Of a stretch of 64,000 nucleotides of DNA, positions 1 to 11,597 are shown piece after piece. A program made the position numbers and the translations under genes. This DNA comes from Liolophura sinensis. Taxonomy: Eukaryota; Mollusca; Polyplacophora; Chitonida; Chitonidae. The notes under the pieces were generated by a model. The model was not told the origin of the DNA, ran no database searches, and saw nothing but the letters and a program-made list of their open reading frames with translations. Numbering within the stretch: the first letter of the stretch is position 1; each line of letters opens with the position of its first letter. The stretch lies in contig NC_088306.1 in assembly GCF_032854445.1 (NCBI RefSeq), positions 13,513,386 to 13,577,385 on the forward strand, written 5' to 3'.

Positions 1-849
1 AAAGGATACGCTTGTTACACTTCATATTTCTGAGGCATTCTCTATATCGTCGTTTTCCATAGCAGACGCTGTAGAACAATGAATTACCATATAGATGCTT
101 AACTTTACCAATTTGAAAATTGCATGTTTTTTTTTTAAATTTTAATTCAATTGCCACATTCAATTTTTAGATCACAATGATGTGGAAGAATTTATATCTT
201 TAGTCGATAAATGCCTTACGGTATAGAGAAGGCAAAAAGAAAACTACCTAGATTTTGTATCAAGGCTACCAAATATCTCGCATGAAGGGCTTCAATGCAA
301 AACGTCAGTTCCCAACACCCTTAAAATACTAAATTAGCATGTACAAAACCTGAGATCAATACACTGTTGTACTTTTTAACATGTTCTTTATCATTGATTT
401 CCATGTTACTCGACGCCAACGCTCAGAGTGTGACATAAGCTACGCCTGTACTCTGTACAGGTGAGCTAATAAAACAAACGGTATGTCCTAAGGAAGCAAT
501 AGTTTGTAATCAAGGCCCGATTTAACTAAAAAACTTAGGGGTGAAAATGAGTTTCTTGTGTAAGAGGTAAAAACAGAATCTTGGAGCTCTTGTTTCACAA
601 AATTTAGACAAAATTGTTGCTGTTATTTCTCTCGTTCAATCTATAGTCTAAACTATTATAAAAATCGTGTCCTGGTGTAGGAATGCATGATTTGGATATC
701 AAAAGTACACATTACATAAATGTACATTTCTGCCCAGTTTCTTCCACCATAATGCTGGCTGTCGTCGTATAAGTGAATTGTTATTGAGTAGGGCAAATAA
801 CATAATTAAATTAAATAAATACAAAATAAATACATAAATAAATATTTAC
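1..849. other. Probable intron of the left-edge gene; no exon identified
   Basis: AT-rich sequence in which I could not identify a convincing downstream exon of the minus-strand gene. Around 745-800 there is a short plus-oriented remnant of the 3' part of SINE family A ('ccaccataatgctggctgtc'). Confidence 0.4.
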
Positions 850-1237
850 CTCTCGAAGGGATTTCAGCCTCAGAATTCGCAGATTCGCCGATATCCATGT
901 GGCTTCTGGTGGAAAGAAGCTGCTCTTCTTCTGACGTCTCAAATTTATGAATGTAATCTCTCACCTCCTTTTTCAATGATTGCAAATCTTTTTGAAGTGT
1001 TGATTTCCAATCTATAAGACTTTCAGCAATGCGACCATCAGTATATGTATAAATTTTATCGAGCAACTCCACTAATGAGTCATAATCACTTTGAATGCTT
1101 TTCAGCTGGAGCTGCACGTTATTCGCTTGTTCCTTGTTCCTCATCTTACATCTTAGAATGTCGATATCAGCATATATTTTACCTCTGCTTGGGAGGTGAC
1201 CCGCTCCGGTTGCGATTTCGTCAGAGTGGTCACTCAT
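850..1237 (-). CDS. First coding exon of an unrecognised coiled-coil protein (partial gene)
   Basis: An ATG at 1237 opens 129 codons ending in a splice donor (GAG then gtaaat, boundary 850/849), leaving phase 1. The rest of the gene must lie further left, inside 1-849 or outside the window. The peptide is hydrophilic and rich in Lys, Glu, Gln and Asp. Residues about 30-110 show heptad-like spacing of Leu and Ile, suggesting a coiled coil. There is no signal peptide or membrane segment. I do not recognise the family. The A at position -3 of the start is acceptable, and the long opening in AT-rich DNA ending at a good donor supports a real exon. The open frame beyond the donor is low complexity (Tyr, Leu, Ile) and is probably intron. 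Confidence 0.55.
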
Positions 1238-1746
1238 AATGGAGACCCTGTTTCGGCTGTCCTCTAGAAAACCAGTTCCCTGTCGTAATTTATGACTGGT
1301 AAGTTGAACAAGTCTTCATTTTTATCTTCATAGAAATGGTTTCTTTGGGAACTATCTATTTTTCACACGCACTCAGGGTAAGTCTATAACAAAAAACGTT
1401 ATAACGTTAGCCTGTGTTCAATTTACATTATCAAGAAAACAACGTAAACTCTACAAACTCCCACACCAAATGCATCGACGTTAACGACACGATAATATTT
1501 TACTGCTTCATAAAACATCACCACGAAGCAAACTAAACAGGCAGTTTATCCTAAAAAAATAAAAAATACCGGTGTTCTTGGCCGACCGAAGCTCAAGACA
1601 AACTTTTATAATAGTGTCACCAAAGTAGGCAGTCGTCTGGCCCTCTCCGCGTTCGACAATTCGCCTGCTACATGCACTGTGTTATCATATGTCACACAGT
1701 TTTATTTTTTTTTTGGTGTTGAAGTCACATGTGAGAAAATTTGGCA
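1238..1746. other. 5' flank of the left-edge gene, no gene seen
   Basis: Upstream side of the minus-strand coiled-coil gene, so its promoter and 5' untranslated sequence should be here. No TATA box or other diagnostic element stands out, and no supported ORF is present. Confidence 0.35.
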
Positions 1747-1759
1747 GTAACAAGCCAAA

Positions 1760-2027
1760 TTCATTTATTTATTTATTTATTTGATTGGTGTTTCACGCCG
1801 TACTCAAGAATATTTCACTTATTCGACGGCAGCCAGCATTATGGTCAGAAGAAACCGGGCAGTGTTCGGGCGAAACCAACGACATTCCGCAGGTTGCTGA
1901 CTGACCGTCCCAGACACGACCGGAAAGGAAGCAAGCTGGACTTGAACTCACAACGACCGCATTGGTGAGAGGCTCCTGGGTCATTACGCTGCACTAGCGC
2001 GCTAACGAAATGAGCCACGAAGGCTTC
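1760..2027 (-). mobile_element. tRNA-derived SINE, family A, full-length copy with target-site duplication
   Basis: About 268 bp. Read on the minus strand it starts with a tRNA-like head (a box-A-like 'tggctcatttcgttagcgcg', then a box-B-like stretch around 'gttcaagtcc') and ends in an AT-rich tail of 'aaat' units. A perfect 13-bp duplication, 'gtaacaagccaaa', flanks it at 1747-1759 and 2028-2040, which proves insertion by target-primed reverse transcription or a similar route. The short ORFs within it on both strands are not genes. Confidence 0.9.
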
Positions 2028-2296
2028 GTAACAAGCCAAAGGTCAGTGATATATATCGGGCTTTGTTTGTCCCATTAAAATGACCATCTTTATACAAAAG
2101 ACACTTCAGAGAATTCAAAAACAATAAAAGAAAAACTACACGTTGTCATGACATTGAAGTATGCTTTCTTCTTTTCTTTGAACAAACGTCTAAATCGTGT
2201 TTATATGATATCGTAGTTTGCAAGAGGTGGCAAAACCGGAATGAAGCATTTTGGGCTTTCAGCGTCTGAATATTGATTGATGTGTTTAATGAAAAG

Positions 2297-2600
2297 GAGT
2301 GAGTGAGTACTTGGGGATTAACGTCGTACTCCAATAATATGACGACGAAGGAATCCTTAGAGTGCTTGTTATGCACCTCCTTGTCGCAGGACGGATTTCC
2401 GCCGCTTGTTTATTTAGCGGTGTTTCACTGAGACACGTAAGTAAGCAGCTCCGCCAGAGTCATTATAATGTTACGGGTCAACCAGTCGTTGCACTATCGC
2501 TTTCATGATGAATGCCAAGGGAGGAAGTTCTTAGGTGTGACTCGATTCAGGATTGACCCACGCCAGGACTACCGTTCCCGAAGCGGACGCTCTACCATCT
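2297..2600 (-). mobile_element. SINE family C copy (tail 'gagtgagtga', tRNA-like head at right)
   Basis: The same sequence type as the copy at 10964-11224: a 'gagtgagtgagt-cttgggg-ttaacgtcgtactc' end, a central 'gacgacgaaggaatc' and 'gcaggacggatttcc', then 'acgggtcaacc' and a minus-strand tRNA-like head ('gaagcggacgctctaccatctgc'). It is more diverged than the second copy, and I could not see a clean target-site duplication. Confidence 0.75.
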
Positions 2601-3824
2601 GCAATATAGGGGCAAGTACATGAACTTACCCTAATATGACGATTTGTTTTTGCAGCAACCCTGACCGGAGAAAAGAACCCCAGGGGGTCAAGGATGGATT
2701 AAATCCAATTAAATTCAGCATCATTGCCAGATTTGAGGTATGAAGGACACAGTATAAATGAATTATCACACTGTTTTATGGCAAATAAACTGTAAATAAC
2801 GCAGCCTATGCAGTTGTTGGGTAAATGGAAATCACAGTGAAAAATGGTAAATAGTATAAACTTTTGCTTTTGGTAAAGCGGTTGTAAGTATTACGTGACT
2901 GCATTTATGACATATACTTGTTGAGAATAAACCCAAAAGTAACACAATGATCTAAAGAAACTTACTTATAAGAATCTTGCCTCAAATTTTCGTACGGGAA
3001 TGTAATTTACATGTGGGGTTGTAGTTTCTTTTGCAGCTTTTAACAGCAACATGCCGATGGCCATGGGTTTCTCCTGAGCTCTGACCGGTTTCCTCGCACC
3101 ATAATGCTGTTTGCCATCGTATGAGTGAATATTCTTGAGCATGGGGTAAAACACCAATTACACTTTCAACTTTCTGTAAAATCAGTGTTATTCATTATCA
3201 AAAGTACCTTTTGCTTTGTTTTGTTTTGACACTTAACATCACAGCCAATACACATTGCTATGTTGGACTTCAATGTTATATTAAGGAATATTCAGTTTGA
3301 ATCCTTATTCTAATTCACGATGATCCATAAACTTGGTTTTGATACAAAAAGCACATTGTCTCGAGAGATGTCATAACTATTAAAAAAACAGTGGCATTCT
3401 GGATATTGGGAGTTCACTGTGTTTTGGAGGAGACAGAAACCAGTGACCTAAATTGCTACTGACTTTACTCTAAATCCTGTTGTGACACGGCCATATTTTA
3501 AATTGCTATACACGTTTTAGCATAACATACATGCTACTTCAGTAAATGAGTTTTCCTTTATCTCTTGTAGCATATGATTCCACAGCAGCATGGTTTTAGA
3601 GTTGGATATAAGGAAATTCTGTTATAAAAATACAATACAGTTTATTTGCGGCTATTGTGTGCTCTGTAGTACAGTGTGGAATTTGTTCAAAGAGCATATG
3701 TGCACCTATTGGGAAACAAATATCTTTCCACTCCCATTGTCAGACTTGCCACCTGTATCTGAATAATTACGACGTGTCCAGTGGCAATGAGTTCTTGTTG
3801 TCCAAGCCAAATTCACTGAGTTTA
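2601..3824. other. Intergenic, with one SINE A remnant
   Basis: No supported gene. A plus-oriented SINE A 3' fragment lies at about 3050-3165 ('cggtttcctcgcaccataatg' region through 'ggggtaaaacaccaat'). The 106-codon opening at 3657 runs into the tandem repeat that follows and has no family resemblance. Confidence 0.4.
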
Positions 3825-4570
3825 ACATGTAACTCTGAAAACGAAGCGCCCGTATATGTACACGTATATACCAGGATATATACACTCAAAGTGGTGCCTG
3901 CCAGTTGTTACCTGTTATCTATTAGTTGTTATCTATGTGCACATGTAACTGTGATAACGAAGCGCCCGTATAAGTAAACGTATATACCAGGATGTATACA
4001 CTCAATTCGTGCCTGCCAGTTGTTACCTATTATCTATTAGTTGTTATCTATGTGCACATGTAACTGTGATAACGAAGTGCCGGGATATGTAAACGTATAC
4101 CAGGATGTATACACTCAATTCGTGCCTGCCAGTTGTTACCTATTAGTTGTTATCTATGTGCACATGTAACTGTGATAACGAAGTGCTGGGATATGTAAAC
4201 GTATACCAGGATGTATACACTCAATTCGTGCCTGCCAGTTGTTACCTATTAGTTGTTATCTATGTGCACATGTAACTGTGATAACGAAGTGGCGGGATAT
4301 GTAAACGTATACCAGGACGCATGCACTCAGTTCGTGCCTGCCAGTTGTTACCTATTATCTATTAGCTGTTATCTATGTGCACATGTAACTGTGGTAACGA
4401 AGTGCCGGGATATGTAAACGTATACCAGGATGTATACACTCAATTCGTGCCTGCCAGTTGTTACCTATTAGTTGTTATCTATGTGCACATGTAACTGTGA
4501 TAACGAAGTGCTGGGATATGTAAACGTATACCAGGATGTATACACTCAAAGTGGTGCCTGCCAGTTATTA
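3825..4570. repeat. Tandem array, 106-116 bp unit, about 6.5 copies
   Basis: Units begin with 'acatgtaact' at 3825, 3941, 4056, 4162, 4268, 4381 and 4487. Spacing is either 106 bp or 113-116 bp. The difference comes largely from gain or loss of the short 'ttatcta' piece inside each unit ('cctattatctattag' versus 'cctattag'). The last unit is cut short near 4570. Confidence 0.93.
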
Positions 4571-5189
4571 CAGAAGTACAGGTTGTGAAACGCTTCCCCT
4601 ACACAGCAGGAAATAAGTTCTGTTTTAACTATAATTAAATGAACAGTAACCGGTACATGGTTAATTTTGACACTCCAGTCATTAAATCGTTGTGATACAA
4701 ACACAGACAGGAAGCAACTGTTCAGACGCATAATACCTATGATAGCTAGTTCATGTCCTGATGCATTGGATTTTCAAGGTGATTAAAAAGGAACACTGGA
4801 ACTTGTGTTAGGTGACAAACACAATATTGTATCTATGTCTACCCATCTATGAAAGACATGTACATTCAGTATTGCGACGAGCCTACTCTCAGACACAATT
4901 TTGATCTGTTCTATTTACCATTTTTTGTGGTGTTCTAATTTAATGTAATAAACCTGATGTCTTTCACTATATGAAACTCGCAGCATGGTGTACTTAGATC
5001 GCCTAAATCACCTGTACAAATCACCCAGATAATGCACAGCAGATGGGCGTTATCCGCTATTTGAGAACGAGGGGACGCAGGCCTCCCTGTCAGTTTGAGC
5101 TCTAAATTCGAACACAACAGTTTTGCGAGGACAGAGGAATAATGATTTTAAGGCATAGAAGTCAAACTAATACAAAAAAATGTCAGAAA
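4571..5189. other. Intergenic, nothing identified
   Basis: No convincing ORF, repeat or RNA gene was seen in this AT-rich stretch between the tandem array and the Crypton relic. Confidence 0.4.
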
Positions 5190-5682
5190 TTAACCATTTA
5201 TTTCGTGGAGGAACTTGCAGAATCTCTTTGAGCTTAAATGGAAGGTCCATCTGAAAACGGTGGGGTTGCTAAGAATATGATGAACCTTTGGAGCCGATTT
5301 CGGTGGACTAAGGCCAACAATGTCTTCAAATCGGATCATAGTCTGTGTGGGACGCGCTGACACCAGCCCAGAGGTATCAAACGACTGGGAAACAACGGTT
5401 GAGTGTAAAACACTGCTGAGAGAGCGGTGTTGTTCTTCAGACATCGTCTAGGTGTATGTAACTCCTCAGGCTGGCCTCGTCCTGGTGGCCAGTTACGGAC
5501 ATTATCCCCTGTATACTAACACCAGCGTGTCTCAGAACAGTGGCTGCTGCGGCGCGGTGACAGTGGTTTGTGTATCGCCGAATGAGTCCTTCATCATGAG
5601 AGATGTCTGTCATCGTCGAGCTCAAGCTGTTCACTCCCATAGCTTGTTTGTAATACCAGCAATCAAGGTCATTGGCGGTCAT
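5190..5682 (-). pseudogene. Crypton-type tyrosine recombinase fragment, frame-broken
   Basis: A minus-strand reading frame from 5682 matches the C-terminal catalytic part of the tyrosine recombinases carried by Cryptons and domesticated in KIAA1958/ZMYM-type proteins. It shows 'WYYKQAMGVNSL', then the H-x-x-R box 'NHCHR', then the 'SVTGH' box, then 'SLRSY' with the presumed nucleophilic Tyr. The frame stops at about 5437. The typical tail ('MSEEQHRSLSSVLHS') continues in a different frame at 5444-5190, so a short indel separates them. The N-terminal core-binding part is missing, so it cannot be an active enzyme. It could be the last exon of a once-spliced element gene, but no partner exon is visible. 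Confidence 0.75.
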
Positions 5683-5689
5683 TAAACTT

Positions 5690-6889
5690 CAAATAACCTA
5701 ACATCGTCTAATAATGATACAGCTCCGCGCCTAATCGTTTCAGGGCGCCCAACAATGCAAAAACCCTGACTTTAATCGTGGAACCTCGCTAATTGTAAAA
5801 TATTACCCAATTTGTTTTAAATAGCGATTCTGACACATAATTTATATTAACTTGGAACAAAAAACAAAAACAACAGGAAACTAAAAAGCATTATGTTATT
5901 AAAATCTTTTTGACCGAATTCAATCCATAACCCCATCATCTATACCAACAGTAATGTCATTAAAATTATTTTCTCTCCATTTCCAGAAGCTTATAGCAGG
6001 TTTACCTAACATGCGGACTATGTTTAAGGACTGAAATATGCAGGTCGTATTTTGACTGTGCTACAACACTGATGCTGTGGTATCACTATGTGCTGTGCCA
6101 CTTTGTACCCCTGAATGTCCATATAAAGACATTTTACACTAACATTAGACAAAAAAGTAATTAGTGAACACCCATGTTTTATTTGACTTTATTTACTCCA
6201 ACGATCAATTTTATTAATTTTCAAATTCTAACAAAATTCCTATTGTTAGAAGTAATGCGAAAATGAGAGACCTGCTGTATAGTTGTACATGTACAGCATA
6301 TAGAATTGATGGGACAAATATGAAGACATTTAAAATGCTCCTTAAAAAAAAACAGTTCTTCTGTAACCTCCACTTTTAATTCCATACCACATGTTCCCAC
6401 AACAAATGCCATCATTACATAGTTTATATACAAAACCTGGGTGTTACAAAACTTGAGCGAGTTACCTTAAATGAAATGCAATACGTTCCTTTGATTGGAC
6501 ATCATGGTTTAGAAAGTTACAACACGGTTATAAGACGGCCAAATATAATGTCAATTATTTGGCTTTGCAACTCATTTATCTGACAGGGAAATTAAAAAAT
6601 ATGCTAAAATGGATGTCCGCTGTACACTCAGCAAAAAGATAAAGGCACGAGGTATTAAACAACGTGTTGTCTGAACAATTTAGGTAAGTATTCATTATTA
6701 ATTGTGGCTTCACTTTCCCCCAGCTTTTCATATCATTGGGCAATAATCCAAGACTTATGGTAGCGTGAAAACAGGGTGGTCGGTAGTCCATGGCGGATAG
6801 ATTCCTTGCAACAACAACAGGGCCAAAATCAGTGAAATAACAGTAAAGTTTGTTTACTTTGATTGACGTTGTAATTACATATAGTAACC
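5690..6889. other. Intergenic, nothing identified
   Basis: AT-rich sequence with only short openings that resemble no family. No tandem array or SINE was recognised here. Confidence 0.4.
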
Positions 6890-7100
6890 CAGGAGCCTTT
6901 TACCAATGCGGTTGCTGTGAGTTTAAGTCAAACTCATGATGGCATCCTCTCCGGCCGTACGTGGGAAGATCTAGTCGCAACCTGCGGATTTTCATGGGTT
7001 TTCCCGGTATCTTATCGGTTTCCTCCCACCATAATGCAGACCGCCGTTGTATATGTGAAATATTCTTAAGTACGGCTTAAACACTAATCAAATATATCAA
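6890..7100 (+). mobile_element. SINE family A, plus-oriented, 5'-truncated
   Basis: It begins inside the tRNA-like head ('cccaggagccttttaccaatg'), has the box-B-like 'gtgagtttaagtc', the middle segment with 'cctctccggccgtacgtggg', and the 3' part ('cggtttcctcccaccataat', 'gtacggcttaaacactaatc'). The body is diverged from the younger copies at 1760 and 50443. Confidence 0.8.
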
Positions 7101-7702
7101 TAACTACGTATTGTGGTTTGTACTGTTAAATACTTCTATTGTGGTTTTACGTAAGGAGGGTTCTCTTATGTGGAAGAAATTTTCAAGTATTTTGGTTTAC
7201 ATAATTTTCTAGGAATAATGGATCGCCAATGTTTGTATTCGTCACGTTTGAAACATGTATCGGGGTGGGTGTCTCGACATACATTCCCTAGCTGAAATCC
7301 CACGATGCACTGCGGATTGAGACAAGATATGACGTCAGTGTGCTACACTATAGCTTAGATTATTATGTAATAGTCCCAGGCTAGGGTCATCCATGTCGTA
7401 GAGAAACGAGAGCGGGCTTACAAATAAAACATACACGGATCATATTCACAGGAGATTGTGAACTTTACCATTGCCTTATGTCACAGTGGGACCCTTGTGA
7501 ACAGTTAAGGGGGGATAACTCTAATTGTACAATAGAGTATAAGTACGACTCTATGAAGAAAACATCGTACATGTATTAAGCCATTCTGGTAGACTGTTAT
7601 ATTCTGGTGATTAGAATGACTTCATCTAGCTGCTGTGTTTTTGTCACTATTCGTAACCACTATGGGAATATGCCAAGTGTTGCAGGGACACGGCAGCGTC
7701 TA
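7101..7702. other. Intergenic, nothing identified
   Basis: No supported gene or repeat. Confidence 0.35.
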
Positions 7703-7714
7703 GCGATCATAATT

Positions 7715-7841
7715 TTTTTTTTTTTTTTGATTGGTGTTTTACGCCGTACTCAAGAATATTTCACTTATACGACAGCGGCCAGCATTATGGTGGGTGGAAA
7801 CCGGGCAGAGCCCGGGGGAAACCCACGACCATCCGCAGGTT
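7715..7841 (-). mobile_element. SINE family A, 5'-truncated copy with target-site duplication
   Basis: Only the 3' half of the element remains, with a poly-A tail (poly-T on the plus strand). A perfect 12-bp duplication, 'gcgatcataatt', at 7703-7714 and 7842-7853 shows that it inserted already truncated. Confidence 0.9.
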
Positions 7842-7853
7842 GCGATCATAATT

Positions 7854-8562
7854 AACATTGCCTTCAACGCGTGTCCTAGCTAATTAACAACCGTTTTAGG
7901 TAAATACCCTGTCCGTGATAAATGCGTCTAAAACTGACTTGGGATACAGGCCTGTTCTATTAAGACCTAAGAAACAAATCGTTTCAGATAAATCGGAATT
8001 TATTTAGTTGCTTTAAACTGTACGACGTCTATGCATAACAGCGTAGAAATATTTCATGGATGACATCTGATGAAAGCAAAAATATATTATAAAAATGTAA
8101 TTTTTGTCAACTGTGATTACTTTTCCCTGTTTTCCGGGAGCAGCCACACTTAAAATAACTGTTGATACTTGTGATTTATTTACTTTTACTTACCGTTTTC
8201 TTGCACGCTTCCGGAAATTAACCTCATTTATCAGCTGACCTATTTCTCCTCCTATCCCCTCATGCATCATGTAGAAGATTGTACACTGTGTTTGTAACAC
8301 CAACGGGAATGCATTTCATTATCTATTTGATCTATATGTCTGATTGGTTTATTTCGTTTATATACAACGTCGGTCTGAATTATGGTGATGAGGAGAGAAA
8401 ACAAAGCAGAGCCCTGGAGAAAACTACGACCACTTCCAGGTTACTAACAAACCTTTTAACCCGGTTGGGATTTCGACTCTCACTTGAGCCAATCTTTTCA
8501 CTAGTCTAGAGGTAGTTATTTCAGTATCGACCATTAAATCCAGTGTTGATTACATACTGTTT
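7854..8562. other. Intergenic with a decayed SINE A fragment
   Basis: No gene was found. A strongly diverged minus-oriented SINE A lies at about 8335-8480 ('tgattggtttatttcg', then 'tctgaattatggtgatg', then 'ggagaaaactacgacc'). Confidence 0.45.
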
Positions 8563-8574
8563 TGTAAATGTATA

Positions 8575-8722
8575 TTTGAATAGTGTTTTACGCCGTACTC
8601 GAGAATATTTTCACTTATACGACGGCGGCCAGCATTATGGTGGGTGGACACCGGGCAGAGCCAGGGGGAAACCCACGACCATCCGCAGGCTGCTGGCAGA
8701 CCTTCCCACGTACGGCCGGAGA
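8575..8722 (-). mobile_element. SINE family A, 5'-truncated copy with target-site duplication
   Basis: The 3' half of the element is preserved well ('acgccgtactcgagaatat' through 'cacgtacggccgga'). A 12-bp duplication, 'tgtaaatgtata', flanks it at 8563-8574 and 8723-8734. Confidence 0.88.
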
Positions 8723-8734
8723 TGTAAATGTATA

Positions 8735-9982
8735 AAAAATGATAACCTTATAATTAGGTATTAGCAATACTACAATTATTTAATGACTGAAATTAAAGAT
8801 AAGTATTTCATAAATAATGAGACTTCACACAAATTCTCTTAACTGCGAACAGACAATTACCAACATGTCATGGCATGCAGATGTTGTGTTCAGCATCAAA
8901 TAAACTATGGTAGAGTATTTTATATATAATTCAGAACACGAGCCTGGGGATACGTTTGTTGTTTTCAGTTAGTGGATCGCTTTAACGCTTCTACCTTGTA
9001 AGAGTTCAGCAAAAGCAGCGCACTGATAGTCAACGAAATAAACATCCTTTTTCATTGCCCGGCTGTGCTTACGAACCCCGTATAGAAAGACACGCAGACA
9101 TATTTGGAGCTATGTGTGGGGAGCTTGAGGTGCGATGTTGACCACTGTTCCGATAGATATTGAGCCAAATCTCGATGCGATATGAAAAACTGCGAATTGG
9201 TTAGCTTATCAACAGGAGCTCACACACAGAGCTAGAGATTTTAGAATTCAAACCTGTGGATAGTGGATATGTACAAGTTTACATGTAGGCTATGTATGTA
9301 TATGCATACAGACTAAAATCTGCCGTTCCTAACAGCCCAACCTTTTCATCCAGTGATCAGTCCCCCGCCCATCCTCCCGTTGGTCGCCTGGCGTGCTTCG
9401 TTGCCGCTTATCTACGAAGGTACACGATACAACAAAGCGGCAGGGCAGATGTAGCTTGTCTCCATGGGGGGTGGACAGACGAGGTCACGCGATTTGCCGG
9501 CGTGGATCAGGCGATCGAAGCTCAACCAACAATCGGGGGATGGCGGGATTGGTGCGATGGTTCCCCGATCATGTCATGGAAAAATATCCCCGACTAAGAC
9601 ACGTGGAGGCGAATTGCATGTAACTGCACATTGCTGCTGGCTATATCTGTGTGCAGAGGCAAACCAAGACATGCTATACAGGCACATTGCTTCCTTCTCT
9701 ACAACAGGATGTATTATATTACCAGGTAATTATATGTATATATGTAATTATATTATATGTATCATAGAAATGTACATATACACCTTTTCCAGTCCTTTGG
9801 TTGTTAGTAACATGTAAGATTATAAATATAGGATTACATTTGTTCTCCGAATTGGAATAAAATTACAGGAAATAAATGCGTTTTTTAACACATAGTCCTA
9901 CTCCAAGGTGTCTTTTAAGTTTTATTTTATTTAAAATGTTAAGTTGAAAATGTATTTCTTTTCATAATTTTGCATAAGATAT
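8735..9982. other. Intergenic; open region of unknown nature at 9292-9660
   Basis: The 9292-9660 stretch is GC-richer than its surroundings and open in all three plus frames for 76-117 codons. None of the peptides shows a known motif, and openness in several frames at once is what GC-rich non-coding DNA gives. I do not call a gene. The rest is AT-rich with nothing recognised. Confidence 0.35.
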
Positions 9983-10190
9983 AACGTTATCATATAAAGG
10001 AATGAAGTGTGCACATTAGCCAACGTTATCATATAAAGGAATGAAGGGTACACATTAGCCAACGTTGTCATAAGAAGGAATCAAGTATACATTAGTCAAC
10101 GTTGTCAAATGACGAAATAACGTGTACACATTAGCCCACGTTGCCATAAGAAGCAATAAAGTGTCCACATTAGCCAATGTTGCCATATGT
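9983..10190. repeat. Degenerate tandem array, 39-bp unit, about 5.5 copies
   Basis: Successive 'aacgtt' anchors lie at 9983, 10022, 10061, 10098, 10137 and 10176, each followed by a 'cata-aaggaat-aagtgtacacattagcc' type unit. Copies diverge toward the right end. Confidence 0.88.
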
Positions 10191-10951
10191 ATATAAATAG
10201 ATAGATAGATTTTTCTTCATTTTTATTTGTGTTTTACGCACACACGCTTCACAATATACATGGTGTTTCGCAATGTTGATTTCATTGCATGTTTTTTTCA
10301 TTACGACAGGTGGGAATGGGAGGTGAGGGGTGGGGTGAGGTCAGAGACACCTCAAGGAAAACAGGTGTAGAAAAACTAGGGAAAATGAAGTAGAAGGAAA
10401 ATCTGGGAACTCAGAGGGAATAAATATGCAGAGCTGCGAAACTCAGCGGACAGTTACTCCAGAGATGCCAGACGCCCGCTTCACATTCTGCACATACATG
10501 GAAAGGTATGACTGCCGATACCAAGAGATAATTGTGTGACATGACAAGCTATTCTGTCAGACAATCCTGAAGCTAGAGACTACGTGATTTCCCTGGTTGT
10601 GAACAGGGTGGATGGAGAAATTCGTCCCGCAAAAAAATATTACATTGGAATATCTCTTGTCAAATTCATGTCAGAGATAGTGTATTCGTTGGATTTGTGC
10701 CATTTTCAGCTTTTCCAGATAGCCTAGGTGTTGTTAGGCCGTGGACTAAAACTGACGTATTTATCATACAATGCAGTATAGACCCACGGCCGAGTGTAGT
10801 TGTTGGGAAATTCCTGCTGTGGAAAAACTGTGACAAACCAAGACTGGCATGTGGATGTGAAAATGTGTGACCTGACGAAGACGCGCAAGTTACTGGAGAG
10901 TGTACCGTGCCGTACCGTGGACCAAATCGATGACGACACCTTCGAAATGGT
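10191..10951. other. Intergenic, nothing identified
   Basis: Contains a short 'atag' run at about 10194 and a purine-rich stretch at about 10310-10420. Minus-strand openings at 10666-11016 overlap the SINE C copy and resemble no family. Confidence 0.4.
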
Positions 10952-10963
10952 GGGCAGCAAGAG

Positions 10964-11224
10964 TGAGTGAGTGAGTGCTTGGGGTTTAACGTCGTACTCG
11001 ACAATTTTTCAGTCATATGACGACGAAGGAATCATTAGGGTGCATGCACGTGTAATGTGCCTCCTTTGTTGCAGGACGGATTTCCACCGCTCTTTTATTT
11101 AGTGCTGCATCACTGAGACGACTTACCGAAGGCAAGTAAGCCGCCCCGCCCGAGCCATTATACTGATACGGGTCAACCGGTCCCGAAGCGGACGCTCTAC
11201 CAACTGTGCTATCCGTGCCGGTGA
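10964..11224 (-). mobile_element. SINE family C copy with near-perfect target-site duplication
   Basis: About 260 bp. On the minus strand it begins with a tRNA-like head ('ggatagcacagttggtagag', then 'gcttcgggaccggttgaccc') and ends with the tail 'gttaaaccccaagcactcac'. The flanks share 'gcagcaagag' (10954-10963 and 11225-11234), extended to 12 bp with one mismatch. Confidence 0.9.
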
Positions 11225-11234
11225 GCAGCAAGAG

Positions 11235-11597
11235 GACCATTCGTAACAACCTACCCTTGTAAATAGGATGTATGGTGTACCCGTATGCCAAACTCCGTAT
11301 GTTGGAGTTTTACTATGATTTCATGACTCGTTTTTTAACAAGCTACCTGGATGCTTGATCGGACTCTCCCCGACGAGTATATACCATGCCCTTCTAATGT
11401 GTTGTCGTTGAAGGCTAAAACAAAAAGTCAAAACACGACAGTATGCGAGTGTCATTTTCTTTTTATTCACTTTTTATTTCATAACTTGTCGAACAGGAAA
11501 AAACCTGGAAAGAACGCTATTTTACAGCCCACTGGCTGGTGGAGTGAAAAAAACGGGGGCTGGTCCCCAAACTGGCGGTCCACCCAATCGAACACCA
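11235..11597. other. Left edge of the Polinton relic; no gene assigned
   Basis: A plus-strand opening at 11351-11773 overlaps the Polinton structural-type ORF antisense and shows no family signature. No terminal inverted repeat was recognised. Confidence 0.35.

Noticed and set aside
9292-9817. Protein gene in the GC-richer 9.3-9.8 kb patch
   Set aside because: Three plus frames are open over the same stretch and none has a motif, splice context or plausible composition.
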